From Deltaproteobacteria bacterium (GTDB lineage Bacteria > Myxococcota_A > Polyangia > HGW-17 > SLPX01), in assembly GCA_011390535.1 (NCBI GenBank), contig JAABSF010000122.1:1-7400 (forward strand): 7,400 nt of DNA, given 5' to 3'. Position 1 is the stretch's first letter; each line of letters opens with the position of its first letter. Under the pieces are notes generated by a model. That model was given only the letters and a program-made list of their open reading frames with translations, was not told the origin of the DNA and did not search any database. Below are positions 6,068 through 7,400 of the stretch, piece after piece. Made by a program: the position numbers and the translations under genes.

Positions 6068-7345
6068 ATGAAAAACAATAACCGATTATCATCAAACCGT
6101 ATTACATCCACAGATTATGCGAATCCATACCGGCCGTTTTTGCTTCAAAGTTTGAATTTTCTCGGAGATAAAGCAGCGCGTTTCAACCTGTGCGTATCTC
6201 TGGATCGAGAGAGCCTGCTTAAGGCGGCGATGCGCGCAGAGCGATATGATGATTTTGGAGATGAAGCCTTCCTCTTACCTTTCGACGTTCTTCTCCATTC
6301 CGTTGAGCAGGAAGCGAAGTTAAATTTTATGGGGCGCTTCATAACCCGGCAGAGAATCTTGAATCTTTTGCGTAATCGTCTGCGGGTAAGCCGACTCCTG
6401 AAAAGGCACCCTGAAATAAAACAAATCCCAATAGATGACGTGATCCTCATCACAGGCCTGCAGAGAACAGGAACGACCATTTTACACAGGCTCCTGGCTG
6501 AAGATCCCGAAAACCGTGCGCTCCTTGCATACGAAGGGCTGAATCCGGCGCCTTTTGTTGATGACGAGAGTGTGAGTTTCCGCAAAAAACAAAGAATGGC
6601 GAAACAATCCGAGAGAGCGCTCTCATATATGGCGCCTGATTTCTTTGCCATCCACCCAGTGGAATGGGACGCACCTGAAGAAGATGTGCTGTTGCTGGAT
6701 TACGCTTTCATCAGCACTGTTGCAGAATCGACAATGCACGTACCAACCTATGCAGAGTGGGTGGAGACTCATGATAATCGACCGGCCTACGAATATATGC
6801 GCACCCTGCTGCAAGTGCTCTCCTGGAAGTCCCCCAAACGCAGGTGGATTTTGAAATCACCTCATCATCTGGAGTTTCTGACGGATTTTTTGCAGGTATT
6901 TCCCAATACAACCGTGGTTCGAACCCACCGGGATCCCTGTGAGACCCTGCCCTCTTTTTGCTCCATGATGTGTCACGGCAGGGGGATTTTTACAGATCAT
7001 GTAAACCCCAAGGTGGTGGGAGACCACTGGTTAAGAAAGACCGCAAGGATGGTGACAAGGGGAGAAACTGGGATAACCGATGTTCGCCCCCAAAGGCTTT
7101 TGGATATTGAGTATAAGGCGATGCTGCCCGATCCGATAGAGCAGGTAAAACTTATTTACAATACAGCAGGCATCAGCCTAGAAAAAAAAGCGCTGCGACT
7201 GATGGAGGAGAGCTTGAAGATAAACAAACAACATCGATTCGGTCTGCACCGCTACAATATGGAGTCCTTTGGTTTGACCAAAGAGCGAATATACGCAGCC
7301 TATGGCAAATACGCAGATAGATATACTAACATGGAGAGGAAATGA
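6068..7345 (+). CDS. sulfotransferase family protein (PAPS-dependent type)
   Basis: This is a 425-residue cytoplasmic sulfotransferase of the Sulfotransfer_3-like group. ITGLQRTGTTILHRLLAEDP (128-147) is the 5'-phosphosulfate-binding loop with its following helix. RWILKSPHHLEFL (259-271) and VVRTHRDPCETLPS (283-296) form the 3'-phosphate-binding region, where family members bind PAPS and transfer sulfate to a hydroxyl or amine. The acceptor is unknown; the N-terminal 110 residues and the divergent C-terminus are typical of members thought to act on small molecules or lipids rather than carbohydrate polymers (inference). The first ATG (6068) has no clear Shine-Dalgarno, so translation may depend on the DUF1214 gene ending 31 bp upstream. 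The N-terminal residues up to about 20 are polar and poorly conserved in appearance, so a slightly later start is possible. The stop (7343-7345) is the first base-overlap of a 14-bp repeat array. Confidence 0.92.
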   Translation: MKNNNRLSSNRITSTDYANPYRPFLLQSLNFLGDKAARFNLCVSLDRESLLKAAMRAERYDDFGDEAFLLPFDVLLHSVEQEAKLNFMGRFITRQRILNLLRNRLRVSRLLKRHPEIKQIPIDDVILITGLQRTGTTILHRLLAEDPENRALLAYEGLNPAPFVDDESVSFRKKQRMAKQSERALSYMAPDFFAIHPVEWDAPEEDVLLLDYAFISTVAESTMHVPTYAEWVETHDNRPAYEYMRTLLQVLSWKSPKRRWILKSPHHLEFLTDFLQVFPNTTVVRTHRDPCETLPSFCSMMCHGRGIFTDHVNPKVVGDHWLRKTARMVTRGETGITDVRPQRLLDIEYKAMLPDPIEQVKLIYNTAGISLEKKALRLMEESLKINKQHRFGLHRYNMESFGLTKERIYAAYGKYADRYTNMERK

Positions 7346-7395
7346 GAGAGAAGAAATGAGAGAGAAGAAATGAGAGAGAAGAAATGAGAGAGAAG
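7340..7395 (+). repeat. four perfect 14-bp tandem repeats beginning at the sulfotransferase stop
   Basis: AAATGAGAGAGAAG occurs four times without a mismatch (7340-7353, 7354-7367, 7368-7381, 7382-7395), followed by AATGT at the window edge. The first copy supplies the sulfotransferase stop codon. Each copy holds ATGA, a start overlapping a stop, preceded (from the second copy on) by the purine-rich GAGAGAAG. Identity between copies points to recent expansion or active slippage. Confidence 0.95.
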
Positions 7396-7400
7396 AATGT
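7384..7400 (+). CDS. possible start of a downstream gene, cut by the window edge
   Basis: The ATG of the fourth repeat (7384) reads Met-Arg-Glu-Lys-Asn and stays open to the edge, whereas the ATGs of the first three copies each stop after five codons (Met-Arg-Glu-Lys-Lys). GAGAGAAG just upstream could serve as a ribosome site. Only five full codons are visible, so this may be chance. Confidence 0.2.

Noticed and set aside
6145..6651. A 168-codon minus-strand ORF opposite the sulfotransferase.
   Set aside because: It lies wholly within a gene with strong sulfotransferase motifs, is Ser/Arg-rich without a domain, and has no independent support.

Overview
The window reads as an ordinary chromosomal segment of a Gram-negative bacterium with mid-range GC content. 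The best lineage hint is the surface protein at 2930-4330. It has an EGF-like/Cys-rich head, a von Willebrand factor A (vWA) domain and a C-terminal Cys-rich module with a CPATC motif, a style I associate with Myxococcota and other former Deltaproteobacteria. A DUF493 (YbeD-like) protein, a DUF1214 protein beside a sulfotransferase, and a tRNA-Leu without encoded CCA fit that, but do not prove it. I see no transposase, integrase, phage gene or CRISPR array.

Layout, left to right. An alpha/beta hydrolase with a complete Ser-Asp-His triad lies on the minus strand (1025 to 33), and its stop codon sits inside an 18-bp tandem repeat. A divergent intergenic region leads to a tRNA-Leu(UAA) at 1291-1375 with a plausible promoter. 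About 320 bp of non-coding DNA follow, holding another short repeat and a TATAAT box. Then comes an unusual exported protein (1693-2622): signal peptide, duplicated Tyr-rich module, and a very basic tail built from 7- and 11-residue repeats. After another non-coding gap of about 300 bp come the EGF/vWA protein (2930-4330) and, 35 bp later, a small DUF493 protein (4366-4617). The last block is a DUF1214 protein (4756-6036) followed 31 bp later by a PAPS-type sulfotransferase (6068-7345), a probable two-gene unit.

The exported basic protein and the vWA protein probably act in the envelope or outside the cell. The hydrolase, DUF493 protein, DUF1214 protein and sulfotransferase look cytoplasmic. 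The DUF1214/sulfotransferase pair suggests a small-molecule or lipid modification pathway with unknown substrate. Nothing links all the genes into one system.

Two things deserve most attention. One is the 7/11-periodic basic coil of the exported protein. The other is the right edge, where the sulfotransferase stop opens a series of four identical 14-bp units, each carrying an overlapping start/stop (ATGA). Short tandem repeats of differing unit length recur at five other places, so local repeat expansion seems common in this genome.
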